The notes: a model not told the origin generated them from the sequence alone. A stretch of DNA of 64,000 nt from Theobroma cacao (GCF_000208745.1 NC_030859.1:1921367-1985366), one strand, 5' to 3'. Counted from the stretch's first letter, positions 13,303 through 27,003 are shown. Numbers and translations are program-made.

Positions 13303-13987
13303 ACTGTATGGCTTGAAGCTTTGGTATTTTGGTTGAAGAAGAAAGGGTTAAAAATATATGCATAGTCTGTGAAGTTTGACTCCATTTTCAATGTGAACAA
13401 TGCACTCAAACCTAAAACTATTTTCATTGCATACCTTCAGTTAGCATATCATCAAGTGTAGTATTTCATTGAAAATTGAAATATAACTGTGAAACATCTT
13501 ACCTGCATCATGCTGGATTAACATACCAAAGACCAAGAGGGAAAAGAATCGCCATAATCGAAATATTCGAACAGGGGAATCGAGATTACTTTTAACTTAA
13601 AAAATTAATATTTCCCGTATCATTCCAATAAATAAAATAAAAATAATGATCCTACAACTGCCCTGAAAAAAAAATATCGTGCCTAGTTTCAAAATATATG
13701 TTACAATTAAGTTACAGAAGGAGCTGAAAGATATCAGACTCCCTTTCACATCTGGCTTTATCTTCCTGTAGCAGACTTCTCACCCACTGAAAGAATTTGA
13801 TGTCCCCTGGTCAATGAATGAACAATTTAATCCTCTCTATGTGGCAGTTAAAATTTCAATAATCGTCCTGCTTTCTTTTACTTGGGAATGACCATGCGCA
13901 AGAGACAATTAGCCTGTCTAATTACCTTTTCAATTTGCATTGGTTAACACCAACTATATGCAACTTGAGTTTTTAGTTTCCATTGGT
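13303..13987. other. Convergent 3' intergenic region between HESO1 and PMT11
   Basis: A 685-bp gap holds the 3' UTRs of both converging genes. No other gene is visible. Confidence 0.6.
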
Positions 13988-16900
13988 TCAACCACGAAGT
14001 AGGCGCTTGTCACATGTCAAGATCCTGTAACTTGCATGAGGACCCTCAGATGTATCACGTAGAGATGGGTGCCAACCCATGGCTTTTGCGATATCTTGAA
14101 GTTCATCCATAACATCAAGAGAATCACGGATGTATACTCGTCCACCAGGTCTCAATATCCGATCCATTTCAAGCATGATTGTAGACATATTACATCTGAT
14201 ATAAAAGTAAAAATAATTAAATTACCAATAACCCAACCACACTTAACCATATATTTAAACATTTCGCCTAGTAATAAAACTCCCAAATCATACAGAGTGA
14301 CAATGCACCTATCCCAATCCCACCCATCTTTTCATCCTATAAAATAAGTAATTCTTGGACCTTGAATATTTATTGTCAAAGAAAAAAGAACACTGAATTC
14401 ACCACTGAAAGTGGTGAATGAAATCTTCTATTTGGAGCAAAAATCAATGTCTCAACATGATCAGAACTACAATTATCAGCTAGCAGAGAAAAATTAGACC
14501 ACATATCAAGGAATTAAGGTGTACCTTTTCCTCTCAATTGAGAAGAGGCCAGCTGCATGCAAGAAATCATAGGTCCTTGGGTATGTATCAAATGGTTCAC
14601 ACCTGATATAAATCAGACACAACTTAGTTTATAACTCAGTTCAAGATTGGTAACGACAATAACATAGAGTTTAGACTACGTAAGCATCATATGCCTATAT
14701 GATGACTGAGTAACCGACAGATATTAAACGCACAATATTTTGAAACTCAGAAATGGTTAAACCAAAGTAATCCAAAAACCATGAAAAAGAGAAAAGTGGG
14801 AAGGAAGGGTTTATTTGGCAGTGTAGATAACTTTTCCAAGATCCAAGTAATGATTTAAAAATCATCAATGAAAAGTACAGCCATTTGTACTCCAATCCGA
14901 TCAACTGTGCAGAATTTCCTGATTGGAATTATGGTAAAGAAAAAGTACCAATCATGCATGACCCCTATTAATCCACGATCATAAATAACAGGCAAGGTAT
15001 TGGGCCCACTAACAGGGACCACATTTAGAACCCACGCATCAAGTTGATTATCAATTAGGGCTGCTGCAAATCTGCACAAAAATACATAAACCATAGATTT
15101 GAGAAATACTGTAACAAGTGTCTTAAAGGTATAGTGCAAGACTGGGTTAATAAAATACCCTCCAAAGCCAGCTCTCATGTCCAATACATTTCTCAGTTTA
15201 AACTTCTTCCAATGTAGAGCGCGGACATAGCTTGCCACTATTTCATTCCAGTATTTTGATTCTGCCTTGAAAAGCTCTTTCCTAGCTATATAGGAATCAA
15301 TTTGTATGCTCTGCAGCCTGTCAGGTGGCATTTGCAGACGAGCAGGCCAAGGAACAACATTTGCACCATATCCATTCTCAGGAAGTCGACTGATGCATGC
15401 TTTCAGATCAACATACCTGAAAGATTATCCAGATATCCTGTGACTAAGTAATTTGAAACACTCACATCAGCCAGAAAGAAAATTTAGATACACGCCCTTA
15501 TGTCTGGAAGACCTAAATAATCAGCAAAGGGTCCTAAGGCCTACAATAAGGACAGGAAAAATCAACTCCAATTTCGGAACTGGTTTATGAAATAATCCAG
15601 GGAGACTGATGAAGTTATATACAAATGAATTCGACATCATGTTACTGATGAAAGCCATCAGAAATGTAATCAACATTCTTCAAGCATGTTTACACAGATT
15701 TTTGGCACAGAGAAACCCAGAGAAATAACTCCACAGCTTTCATGAATAGAAAAGTGAAATCATGCCAGTAGTCAATTTAATACTGTTGTTAGTCAATAAA
15801 AATAACAATGCTCAAATTCACAATTAGGCATAACTCCAATACTTTTTCAACAAAAGCAATGATATGCACAAATTCTTTCAAGCAACAGATAGTTTCCCAT
15901 TCTATTATATAGTACATATCATTAAAAGCAATATACAAAATTGCAAGGACAAGTGTCCAGAACTCCAAGCACACAATTATATGGTTGCCAATGCTTCATG
16001 CATCGTCTGATGCAGGGAATAAGGACATATATAACTAAAAATCAGCCACGGCAGTTTGATGATACTATTCCATTAAGCATAATTTTTCAAATAAAAGGCC
16101 GAGTGGCAAACATACCAAACATTATCTGGGTCATCATCTGGATCACACAAAGGAGGACTGGTCCCAGCTTCACGGCTTAAATAACAGCTGTTTTTAAAGG
16201 GCTTCTGCCATATTGCAATATATCCTTCCTTCTTTACAAGGTTCCAGCAGAGGTTAGTAGTAAGGTTAAGCATCTCTGTAAAAAAGATCAGAAAACAATT
16301 ATTACAGAAAATCTAATATATAATTTCCTAAAAACTGCTAGACAACACATTTGATTAAATGATCATGAGACAAACAGAATAAATGCTCAACCAGGATAAA
16401 AGGAAAATGTTAATATGACTTAAATTTGAACTTGCAAGTGCATAATGAGTGCTTGACATACTTAACATGAATTTTAGGTCCAGTAGTTATACCTTTCCAC
16501 TGTTGCTCAAGGGCTTCTTCGTGCTTGTAAACTGGCTGTGCTGCCCAAGCAAAATATCCACCAGCCCTGAGCATTCTATTCACCTCAAGGAGCAAAATTC
16601 CATCTTCATTACAAAGCATAAGAAAGGAAGTATGTGATCAGAAGATATCCCACAAGTTGATTTTAAGACAGTAAATGAAGAAAACATGAATATGAATATC
16701 CTAGAAACATCTGTTGAAAGATAATATTTTTAATGAAATATAAACAGGAAAGGGGAAAAAGTGTTTTTGTGTTTACAAAGAAAAGGAAAGGTTTTGGCAA
16801 AGAGAAAGGAAACCAGTATCATGCAAGAACTTCCTCTCTGGAAAAGGGAAAGAAAGACAAGATCACAAAAGAATGAGCATATATGTTGCCAAAGCCCAAA

Positions 16901-18846
16901 GTTAGTGCAGAGATGACATTTGGAATATATACAAAAACTATTAATCAGTTCTAACTATTTTTGCTACCAAAAATAACTAGATAAGACATGAGCCAAAAGT
17001 TTACCATCACGAGTCCAATTGATACGACATCTAGAACAATGTATTAAATCAAAGGCTTGACTTGGGTAAGGTAGGCGGCGAGTTGCAAATGCAGCCACCA
17101 TTGCAGGCACTCCACGCTCAAGTGCAAATTGAATCTGGTTTTCATGAACATCTTTCGGAGCTATTGACATGGTTATAACATTCCGAGATAGCAAATAGGC
17201 ACCGAAACTTGCCACACCACATCCAACATCCAGAACAACTCGAATATGATTACCAAATGTAATCTCAGGGACCATCTGGGTAGACAGATCAGAACTTGAT
17301 CATCAGAAACAAAATGCAGAGACCAATTTGCTTGGATATCTTTATGCATCATATAAACTATTAAAATAACCTTAGAAATCTGATCCAGGTATTGGTCCGC
17401 CCCATGTATGAACTGTGTACCACCTCCAGGAAACTTGAATTTATCTTTTCCTCTTGCAATCCAATTTTGACCACCTTTGTCATCTACTAGACGTGTATGA
17501 GGAACATTGCTGAACCATACCTACCCATTGAAGCAGTATATCCTATTAAACAACTAGGTATGCTACAAATAAGAGAAAGAATAAACCACAACAAGAACTA
17601 CTTCAAAACAAACCTACAAGTAATTAAAAGTACTTCCAAAAGCACAAAAAGAAAAATAAGGGGAAAAGCAAAAGGAAAACACTAGGAATTTCTTTTCCTC
17701 TAATCCCTCATCAACAAAAGGGGAAAGAAAATCAAAACCACCAAAATATAACACTCCATATTTCATATACTCTCCATTTCTCTGCTTCTCAGCAACTGAA
17801 CTTAGCTCCACCAAACAAAGCTTTAATCCCAATTCTCAAACAAAAAAACAAGTTAAGCTTAACTACATTTCTTCATTCTGCTCGACCTAGGCTGTATTCC
17901 TCATAAAGATCTAAAGATGCCAAATCCTTCCTAAACACTCAGATGAAAAAGAAATACCCCATTTGGTTCTAATTCTCAACTTGATAGTCTCCATGTCGAG
18001 CTTGAGTATTCACGGAGCTAAGCCCAAGTAGCTTCACCCAGTTTCACCCATACTCACTAACAACCAAATAAAGAATAAAGAGCACAAAATACACAAAAAA
18101 TTCAATATTCCATTTCCTTTTCCATATATATTTCAAAATTAAACAAAATGCTTTACCTCATCACGGCTCCTAGGCCACGGGATCGGAGGCTTGTACCCTT
18201 TCGGAGCTGGAACCAAGCAATTTAATCCTTTTCCTTTTTCCGGACAATGCCGTTCAAATCTCTCCCCTCTCTCCGTCGATTTAAGCCTCCTAATGGCTTC
18301 CACGTTATCCAAACAGGGTATATACTCTCTCATATTCTCTTTACAAAGCCCAAACTTCTTAACCCTAAACGTAACTCTAACATCCTCCTTTTCCGTTTCC
18401 GCCTCAATCTCCGTTCCGTTCCCCCAATTCTCCACCAAATCCGGGTCGAACTCCCCGATCTCAAACTCATCCGACATCGTCCCATTCTCATCCACGATCC
18501 CGTAACTCTTGATCCGATCCGGCGGCGGAGGGGCAGCTGGCTCGGACACCGACACCGAGTTTTCTTTGCTGTTAACTGAACCAGCTGGTTTCGGTCCGGT
18601 TTCCGGTTCGGTGGTGTTAATGAGAGCGGATATGTTGAATACTTTATTGAGATTAGGAGAATAAGCAACGGAAGCCAAAGACGGCGTCGTTTTAGTAGGG
18701 GATTGGCGGGAGAAGAAGATGAGCTGGCGGGAACCGTCGGACCAGTGTTTCCCTAAGTAAAAGAAAGACACGGATATGAAAATGAAGGCCGAGAATTTGA
18801 TTGCTGTTGGGCTCTTGAGGAAATCGACATTGCCGAGAAGTTTCAT
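13988..18846 (-). CDS. PMT11: Probable pectin-type methyltransferase, PMT11-like (DUF248 family)
   Basis: Type II Golgi membrane protein of the putative SAM-dependent methyltransferase family related to QUA2/TSD2, thought to act on cell-wall polysaccharide. Exons in transcription order: 18846-18157, 17520-17371, 17275-17005, 16603-16493, 16275-16116, 15416-15159, 15071-14949, 14602-14525 and 14195-13988, giving 682 residues. A short cytosolic N-terminus precedes one membrane segment (about residues 16-32), then a Pro/Ser/acidic linker. The duplicated methyltransferase fold shows motif [16 protein letters not shown] (about 294-308) and, later, [16 protein letters not shown]. Cysteine motifs typical of the family ([11 protein letters not shown]) are in exon 1. 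The size is close to Arabidopsis PMT11. Position between HESO1 and BPM3 matches At2g39750. The substrate is not shown by sequence. Confidence 0.9.
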
Positions 18847-19244
18847 CGTCGAAACCTATAAACGACGGCGATCGGTGGCGGTTCTGCGGGAGATCTGGGG
18901 TGTCGTTTCTGAATCTAAGAGAATCCACCACAGACTACAGTGGCATTTTTGTTATTTCGGGGATGGGGAAAAACGGGAATGAGATAGAGTGTGGAGAGAG
19001 TATAAAGTAACGGAATCTGGGATAGCTGGAAATATTTCAAAGGTTATGTATAATGGCTAACCTCCCCAAGAGGTGAATGGAGAATTTGCCTTTTCCCCCC
19101 TTTTTTTCAACTTATTTTAAACTACATTCCTTTTTTTGGTAATTGAAGACATAAAATAAAATGAAAAGAGTATGTATAAAACGAAGAAACCAAATATGTT
19201 TTCATATATTAATTATATATAGAGAGGGACATAATGCTCAAAAA

Positions 19245-19640
19245 AAAATTTAAATTATTTTAAAATTTTTAAATAAATTTTTATTCTTTTATTATATTTA
19301 ATCATATTCATGTATGATTAATGATTAATTAATTAATCATTAATTAAAATATTATTTATTATTTTATATTCACATGATATTAATACGGTGATGATGTAGA
19401 AAATAAAAAATGTTATATGATTATATTATCATATTAAATTAACGTATTACGTCATTATCAATTATGATATATTAACATGTTATGTTAACGTCATATGACA
19501 TAACATGACAAATAAAATTTTAATTAAGTTAATTATTAGTTATAATGGATTATTTGACTCAAAATAAAAATATAAAAGACTTATTTGAATTTTTCTAAAT
19601 AGTTTAAGATTTTTTTAAAAATTATGCCATGTAAATTTAA
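19245..19640. repeat. Degenerate AT-rich dispersed repeat, copy A
   Basis: Runs parallel to 20755-21235 through shared blocks in the same order: an AAATTATTT...TTTTTATT lead, a TGATGATGT block, ATTAACATGTTA, AATTATTAGTTATAA and ACTTATTTGA. Too diverged to define ends. Probably two relics of one noncoding transposon family inserted in the same orientation. Confidence 0.4.
19317..19344. repeat. Perfect 28-bp palindrome
   Basis: Bases 19317-19330 (ATTAATGATTAATT) are the exact reverse complement of 19331-19344. The site lies in AT-rich DNA within repeat copy A. Confidence 0.9.
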
Positions 19641-20514
19641 TTTAGTAATTGGTATGTAATTTTTAATATAAAAAATAAGATTCAAAATTTTTTTAAATAA
19701 AAAAACACACTTTTACATTCATATTGTTAATAATTTAAATTTTATTTTTTACTTAATTTACAACTAAAGATATATGTTGTATATTATGAGTTACTTTATT
19801 TACCCTTTTAGTACTCAAGGTTTTTTTTTTTACTTTTTTTCAATTACCAAATTTAATTGTTTTAGTAAAAAAAGTTTAAATTAAATTATATTTTTATGAA
19901 AGTTTTGAGTAAATCTTTATAACTAAATCCATTCAAAAAATATATATATAACAACCAACCTTTCTTTTAATGTAAAAAAAAAAAAGAAACGATTAATTTA
20001 TCAATTAGAAAAATTATGATTAATTAATCGGATAAACTTCATTCCAATGGATTATGGTGGGTAATATTTTATCATCTAAAGGAAAGAATAATCGGGTAAA
20101 AAACAAAAAAAAAAAAGGAAAAAGTCGGCAGCAATGCTTGGCACGTGGTAGGATTATAGCTTGAAAGCACGGAGATTATGTGTTACCCTGGATCACCCAT
20201 CCATTTGGCACATTTTAATTAAATCGGTTTAATTAGCGGGAATTCAATGCATTGTTTGCTTATTTTCAAAGTTTTCTTCTAAAAAAATAAAAAAAATTAA
20301 AGTCCCAATCTTTTACTTTATTTTTTAATTAATAATCATATATTTAGTCTATATTATTCTAAAAATATGTGCTTTGTATTTTTGGGATCGATGACGTGCT
20401 TAAATGTAATTAAAAAAAAAAAACAACTATAAATTTTACTCAAAGTGGAGTTTACGTATATTTTTTTTATTAAATTTTTGTTATGTATTAAAATTAATAT
20501 ATATTATTACACCT

Positions 20515-20614
20515 GAACATTTGGTCAATTGATTAGTGCATGATCCTTCTGCTTAAAGAGTAAGTTCAAATTCCCCCTTCCCTCAATTATAAAATATATA
20601 TATATATATATATT
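20515..20614 (+). mobile_element. tRNA-like SINE relic (tentative)
   Basis: TTGGTCAATTGATTAGTGC (20521-20539) resembles a Pol III A box. AAGTTCAAATTCC (20562-20574) resembles a B box (GWTCRANNC), and the spacing is typical of plant tRNA-derived SINEs. A TA-rich tail follows at 20592-20613. The element is old or partial, and no target-site duplication was found. Confidence 0.35.
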
Positions 20615-20754
20615 ATCTTAATTATATAAAGTAAATTGTTAAGTTTGGTATTAGGCATTAAGTGATATTATCTCAATTACCAAAATTATTTCAAAATCAA
20701 AATAATTCATTAACATCAAATATTAAATTAGAGATATTTATGTCTTTCAATTTA

Positions 20755-21235
20755 CACATAATATCTAAAAAATTATAAATTATTTAGAAAAATTTAAGTA
20801 AGTTTTTATTTTTTATTACATTCAAACAAATCCATATACTTTTATTTTGAATCATATAAATTTTTTCATATCACATGATATGTTGATATATTATATTGAA
20901 TGATGATGTGATCTGCTGATATGGTATGATAATATAGGTATTTTTTGTCATCCACATTAACATGTTAACATATAATAACAAATGATATTTCGACTAATAA
21001 TAATTAATTAATTATTAATTATAAAAAACTTATTTGATCAAAATAAAAGTTATTTATAAAAGCTTATTTGGTGGTATTTCAACTTATGACTAATTAATGA
21101 CAAATATTAATTATACAAATTTATTTGATTAAAATAAAAATAAAAGAATTTGATTGAATATAATAGAAAAAAAACTTATTTGACTTTTTGATTTTTTCAA
21201 ATATTATGTCTTTACTTTTTTTATTTTTTTAAAAA
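20755..21235. repeat. Degenerate AT-rich dispersed repeat, copy B
   Basis: Diverged partner of 19245-19640, sharing the same block order (see copy A). No coding content. Confidence 0.4.
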
Positions 21236-22755
21236 ATTACCCCTTTTCTTAAGAAATCTACCAATAGGTTCTCTTTATATATAAACCAATTCGGTTAACT
21301 ACATTTATATATACTAATATTTGTTGTCAAGCGCAATAGTATTTAGTTTTTATTTATTTTAAAATAAAAATTACATATAAAATGTAGAAGTTTGATTCCT
21401 ATAAAATAAGTGTAATATTAATTTATAAATAAAATTTACTGAATGCAATTTCAATTTTTATCCATTTGGATAAATTTTATTAATATTTAAAATAAAAAAT
21501 TTTAAAAATATAATGAACAAATATGTTCATTTTCGTTAATCAAAAAATTTTCAACGTCCATACTTTTATGCATTTTTTTATATATAGCAAAATAATATTT
21601 ACACTCCATTTATTTAATGTTTTTTATTATTTATTATTTGTTTTTTTTATAAAAACTGAAGAGAAAGTAAAAAGAAAATAACAAAACATAAAAAAGCAAA
21701 AAGCACCATCAATAAAATAGAACTTTAATTAATAATATCACCTAAAAATCAAATAAAATAATTAAAATAATAAATATAATTTACTTCCTTGCAAATTATT
21801 AAGTATTGAATTCCAACTTTTATTATTTAAATTATTTTTTCGATTTAATGATTAAAAAATATTTTCTCATCTAAAAATGAATGTTATAAAACCAAATTTC
21901 ATACAATAAAAATATAGACAAAACAAATTTTAATTAATAAGTTCAAAAAGGGGATCGTTTGACAGTGAGGAGATCACATCAATTTTTGTTATTTATGTAT
22001 AATTAGTTATTTAATTAAATGTATTTTTAATAATATTTCAAACTTGATTTAAATTTATTAATATATATAATTTATTTATGTTTTAGTTTTTCATTATAAG
22101 AATAGTGTACAATATCTCACGTTTAAATTTTAATCAAAATTTCAAACGAGTTTATTAATTTTTGAAATGGACATTTCATCTAAAAAGTGTAAACATTATT
22201 ACTAGAGAATATGAAAAAGATTAAAGTATTTTTTTTATTAGTCTATAAAATTATTATTATATAATTTTTTAAAAAATAAAAAAGTTTAGAGTTTTTGAAA
22301 TTAATAAAAAATATCTAATAATAATTTTTAAAATTAATAAATAGTAAAAATGATAATGTTTATTTTTAAAATTAATCTATTCATTTAAAATTTTGATTAA
22401 AATTAAAAAAAAAGTATTTTACCAAAAAAGAGATTATTTCTATTTATTTTTATCCTTTTTCTTTACTCGGAACATAGTTTTCCAACTTCCAAACGGAAAG
22501 GGGAAGCTCCACAAATAATATATACATTTTGCCCGCCATCTTACCGTACACAAATCCTAATAACCAACCCAAAAACTCCACCGAAGCAAAAAAACCTCCC
22601 CGACAAACTTCTTTCACGATTTCCCCACCGGTTATCTTATCACCGTCGCCTCCACCGCCACCACCGATACCACCGTTCCACTGCCACTAACCTCCTGAAT
22701 TCCACATTTTGCCCTCACAAATTCTCCGAAGTTACCTACAATGCAATTTCTAGGG

Positions 22756-22764
22756 TTAGGGTTT
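22756..22764 (-). promoter_or_regulatory. telo-box-like motif in the BPM3 leader
   Basis: TAGGGTTAGGGTTTT at 22751-22765 contains TTAGGGTTT, the reverse complement of the plant telo-box AAACCCTAA. It lies about 30 bp upstream of the BPM3 ATG. Telo-boxes are common near plant transcription starts and can be bound by TRB/Myb proteins. Confidence 0.5.
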
Positions 22765-22792
22765 TGGGGAACTAGATGAAATAAGAAGAACC

Positions 22793-25700
22793 ATGGACGA
22801 TTTCAAGGACTCGGTATCGAAATCGGTGAGCGAGACTGTGAACGGGTCGCACCAGTTCACGATCAAGGGTTACTCGTTGGCGAAAGGGATGGGCCCTGGA
22901 AAATGTATAGCCAGCGATGTTTTCACCGTCGGAGGTTTCGATTGGGTGATTTACTTTTACCCCGACGGTAAAAATCCGGAGGATAGTGCTATGTATGTTT
23001 CGGTTTTCATTGCTCTGGCCAGCGAAGGTACCGATGTCCGTGCACTTTTCGAGCTCACGCTTGTGGACCAGAGTGGGAAAGGGAAGCATAAGGTTCATAG
23101 TCACTTTGATCGGGCGTTGGAGAGTGGACCTTATACGTTGAAGTATAGAGGGAGCATGTGGTAAATATTTTGAGTTTGTCAATTTAGGATTTGGTTCATA
23201 ATTTTATGTTTATTTTTTAAATTGTGTGTTTGGAGAATGAATTTGATAATTTATAATGTAATTGTTGTTCTTATTTATATCATAATTATTAAATGAGTTC
23301 ATGTTAGTGAATTGTGATTGAAATGAACTATAGAGGTTTAGGGGATGTGAGATTGTTTTTAATGCTTTTGTTTGATGAAATGATAAATGTTGGTGCGGGT
23401 GTAGGGCATGGGTATGAGTGGTAGGTTACATTTTTGGCATCTTTTTTTACATTTAATTTTGAGGTCTAAGCATCTGCACTGAAATAAATTTGAGGTGTCC
23501 AAGAAGTATAGACTCATATAGGTTAAACCCCACATAAAAACTGTATAACTGAAGTGAACCTAGGATAAGACCCAATGACTGAAACAAGGAAATGAAAGAT
23601 GGGGGGTGGTTCTAGGGGCAGCGACCTGTAACTTATCTCTTTTAGAGGAAATGATATGTTGGTGATTTCCATCTGATTTCACTTTAAATGACTGTTCTTT
23701 TGTGTTAGATATTAAGTGTCCATCTGTATTGTTGTTGAAATATGCATTTTATTTTGATGAGCTTCGAAATTTCTTGTAAGATGTTAAAATTATATATACA
23801 CACATATGCACTGCATACATACATACATACATGCGTAGATATTTCAATAATATGTGGATCCATGTGCAGGTCTTATTTGGATAAGCTATTGATTGTATCT
23901 TACCTCTTTCTCCCATGCATTCAGGGGTTACAAGCGTTTCTTTAGAAGAACAACTTTAGAAACTTCTGACTATATTAAGGATGATTGCCTAATCATGAAC
24001 TGCACTGTTGGAGTAGTCAGAACTCGCCTCGAGGGACCAAAGCAGTGTTCTATTTCTGTACCGCCATCAGAAATGGGTCAGAATCTTAAAGCCTTGTTGG
24101 AGTCTGAAGTTGGTTGTGATATCATTTTCCAGGTTGTTGATGAGAAATTTAAAGCACATAAGTTGATCCTTGCTGCCCGCTCACCTGTTTTTAGAGCGCA
24201 GTTTTTTGGGCTTGTTGGGGATCCTAACATGGATAAAGTAGTAGTGGAAGATTTTGAGCCCTCTATCTTCAAGGTGATGCTTCTTCTTACTTTCATTTGG
24301 ACTTTGAAGAATGAACATAGAATTGAACATGTCGTATAAGCAAACTCTTCAAATGAATATATGATTCTTCTTAATTCATTGAATTAGAATTCAACGAAAT
24401 GTGGTTATATTTGCCTGGATGCAAAGATCCAACTATGGATTTTAGTTCTGTCGATGTGCAATTTTTATTTATTGGCTGATTAACCTGAAATGAGAAGTCA
24501 TCCTTCCCATTTGCTGTCTTTCTTGTTCTTCCAGGCAATGCTTTTGTTTATTTATACCGACAAGCTTCCTGATGTACAAGAGATTACAGGCTCAACGTCC
24601 ATGTGTATGTCTACCAACATGGTGCAGCATCTTTTGGCTGCTGCTGATCTGTACAATTTAGATAGACTCAAAGTGTTGTGCGAGGCAAAATTGTGTGAAG
24701 AACTTAATGCTGACACAGTGGCAACAACCCTTGCACTAGCTGAGCAGCACCATTGCGCACAGCTTAAGGCCATATGTTTGAAATTTGCTGCAACTCCAGC
24801 AAACTTGGGAGGTGCGTGTTCGTAGATACTGACCGGTGAAAATTTCAGGTTATGTCAACTTGGTTTTTGTATGGTTTGCTCTTCAGAAGTCCTTTGGTGC
24901 TTCCTCATGCATATCTAGCTCATGGCAGATGCTTATAATCCCTTAACCTTCAAGAGGCTTTGGTAAAATTTTTAGATAAAACTAGTTTGATATGTACTTT
25001 ATATTTTACCAAAGCGATACAAGAGTGCCAATGTAGTCACTTGACAAGTCTGCAGATGCCTTACATTGTGAGGTGATCTGGTTTTCTATTTTGTTATTTT
25101 ATGACTTATACCCCATTCTCACTCCTCGTTTCTAAGGAGCAAGAAGTGGCTATGCATTAAATAGTTTCAGTCATCATTTATAACTTCTTGATGCTGGACT
25201 TTTCAACCACAACTTTGCAAACTTGGGAAAGGCAAATGAAAAAGGAGTGACAAATAGGGATGGATGTCTTACCATACATCTCTGTTAATTTTTTACTCAA
25301 ATCTGTGCAACGTTATCTTGGAGATGGAACATACCAAATTTGTCCTACTGTAATTTACATGTGGCATGTGGCTTGCTTGTGGCATGCTTGTGTTTTTAAA
25401 CCTAAGGAATCTTTGGTCCCCTCTGAAGCATGGAAAGACATGGAAAATAGTTGTTATACTAAATGCGGAGAAATGGTCTAGAGCAGATTATTTGGTTTGC
25501 GTGCATTGCAAGTTAAGTGGTCAAAAAAGTTCAATGCTTTTGTTGTTGGACTAGATCCCTGAAAATTTGTCATCGTAATGTGGAATTATTCTGGTTGCGT
25601 GCACCAGTAGTCATTTGTCTCTTGCAGTCAGTTTCTATTGCAAGGGTACTTTTTTACTTATGCCTGGCCCATTAGTTGTTGACACCCTGTGCATGTGTTC

Positions 25701-26077
25701 TTTCCAGGGCCAGTGGAAAGAAGTTGTGGATTTGCAATAGATTACTTGATTGGCATGAACTTAATAATTTCTGTTCAAATGTTGAAATTATATATTTGTA
25801 ACTAACATGTGTTTCTTGTTAGTGCTAACACAGAAGCTAATGTATTTTTCAATGTTTTGCAGCGGTAATGCAGTCAGAAGGGTTCAGGCACTTGGAGGAA
25901 TGTTGCCCATCTTTGTTGTCTGAGCTTTTGAAGACCTTTGCATCAGGTGAGGAGAGCTTGAGTCAGCTGTCCAGTAGGAAGAGGAGTGGCAGCAGTGTAT
26001 ACGGGATGGATCTAGCAGCAGAAGGTCCTGTGGCAGAATCGGTGAATCCTAATGGCAGGCGTGTTCGGAGGCGTTGA
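22793..26077 (+). CDS. BPM3: BTB/POZ-MATH protein, BPM3-like CUL3 adaptor
   Basis: Substrate adaptor for CUL3 ubiquitin ligases. Known targets of the family include HB6, ERF/AP2 and MYB factors. Exons: 22793-23160, 23925-24273, 24535-24811 and 25863-26077, giving 402 residues, close to Arabidopsis BPMs. The MATH domain covers about residues 17-150 ([44 protein letters not shown]). The BTB domain starts near 187 ([20 protein letters not shown]) and runs to about 305. A BACK-like tail follows ([16 protein letters not shown]). Basic clusters near the C-terminus (SRKRSG, GRRVRRR) may act as nuclear signals. The stop codon falls at the junction of a 32-bp tandem duplication, so the extreme C-terminus may be recent. 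Order after HESO1 and PMT11 matches At2g39760. Confidence 0.93.
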
Positions 26078-26107
26078 ATTCCAATGGTAGGCGTGTTTGG
26101 AGTGTTT
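26044..26107. repeat. 32-bp imperfect tandem duplication across the BPM3 stop codon
   Basis: Copy 1 is 26044-26075 and copy 2 is 26076-26107, directly adjacent, with about 7 mismatches. The TGA stop (26075-26077) uses the last base of copy 1 and the first two of copy 2. Confidence 0.8.
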
Positions 26108-27003
26108 CTAGGATATACAGTCCACAAACCTCTAGGGAGTGGAATTTTAACAAAACGCTAGTTATGTATTGCATGTTAATATTTAGTCAAAACTTGTAAT
26201 GCTTCTTTTTGTTTTTTCTCTGTATAAAGTAACTCTGTTTTCTTGAGGGTTGAAACTCATTCTTCGTTTTTCACATAACCAGTTATTTATTTATGGTGCA
26301 ATTAATAGCTCAGTTGTGTTTTATGGAATTATTTACTTGAGCATTACTAAGAGCTAATAGTTTGGCTGTGTTTTATGAACGAAAATCAGAGTCAGTCAGG
26401 CTCTAGACTTTAGTGTTATTGTTTTTCTTGACTTAATTTGTGTTTTTACGTGTGGAAATGGTCTTCTAGTGAATAAATCTTGAAACATGTATCCGTCATT
26501 AGCAATCTCTTGACATTGGATTGTCTAAGTTTTTGCTACTGGATGTAGATTCCTATGTAATGCCATGAGTACTATTACCAGGGATGCAGGATTGTTTGGT
26601 CCAAATAACAGAGACATTGCCCGGTGTTCAGAGGTGGTTGCTCTCTGTATAACGGCTAAAGATATGAATCTTGCAAGAGAATGTCTGCTAGTTTCAAGTT
26701 ACCTGCACTTTATAGTCTGGTTCATCAGTACTGAACATTAGGTATTTTCATGATTAGTCTTACAATTTCTAATGTGTATGCATTTTCAGTTCCATGGACG
26801 AATTTTGGACAAGGCCATAGGATAGGAAAAGATTCAAAACCATGATATTGTAGACAAGGCCCATACAAATGAATGCGTGGTAACTTGTCATAGAACCCCC
26901 AGTGGAACATAACTGTCTTATAGCAGATGCTGTTACTTCAAATTCTCTATGTAGGAACGTGGAATTAGTGAAGTTTACAAGACACCTGACATAAAAACAA
27001 GAA
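26078..27003. other. 3' region of BPM3 and of the downstream minus-strand gene
   Basis: Noncoding. It probably contains the BPM3 3' UTR (to about 26250) and the 3' end of the small minus-strand gene. No further gene was recognised. Confidence 0.5.

Larger units (their letters stand above)
18847..22792. other. AT-rich divergent spacer between PMT11 and BPM3
   Basis: About 3.9 kb with no coding exon seen. The ends should contain both promoters and 5' UTRs. The middle is extremely AT-rich and holds degenerate dispersed repeats, a perfect palindrome and a SINE-like relic, annotated separately. Confidence 0.6.

Noticed and set aside
18191..18579. Plus-strand open frames opposite PMT11 exon 1
   Set aside because: Shadow frames of the clearly coding minus strand, with arginine/proline-rich random composition.
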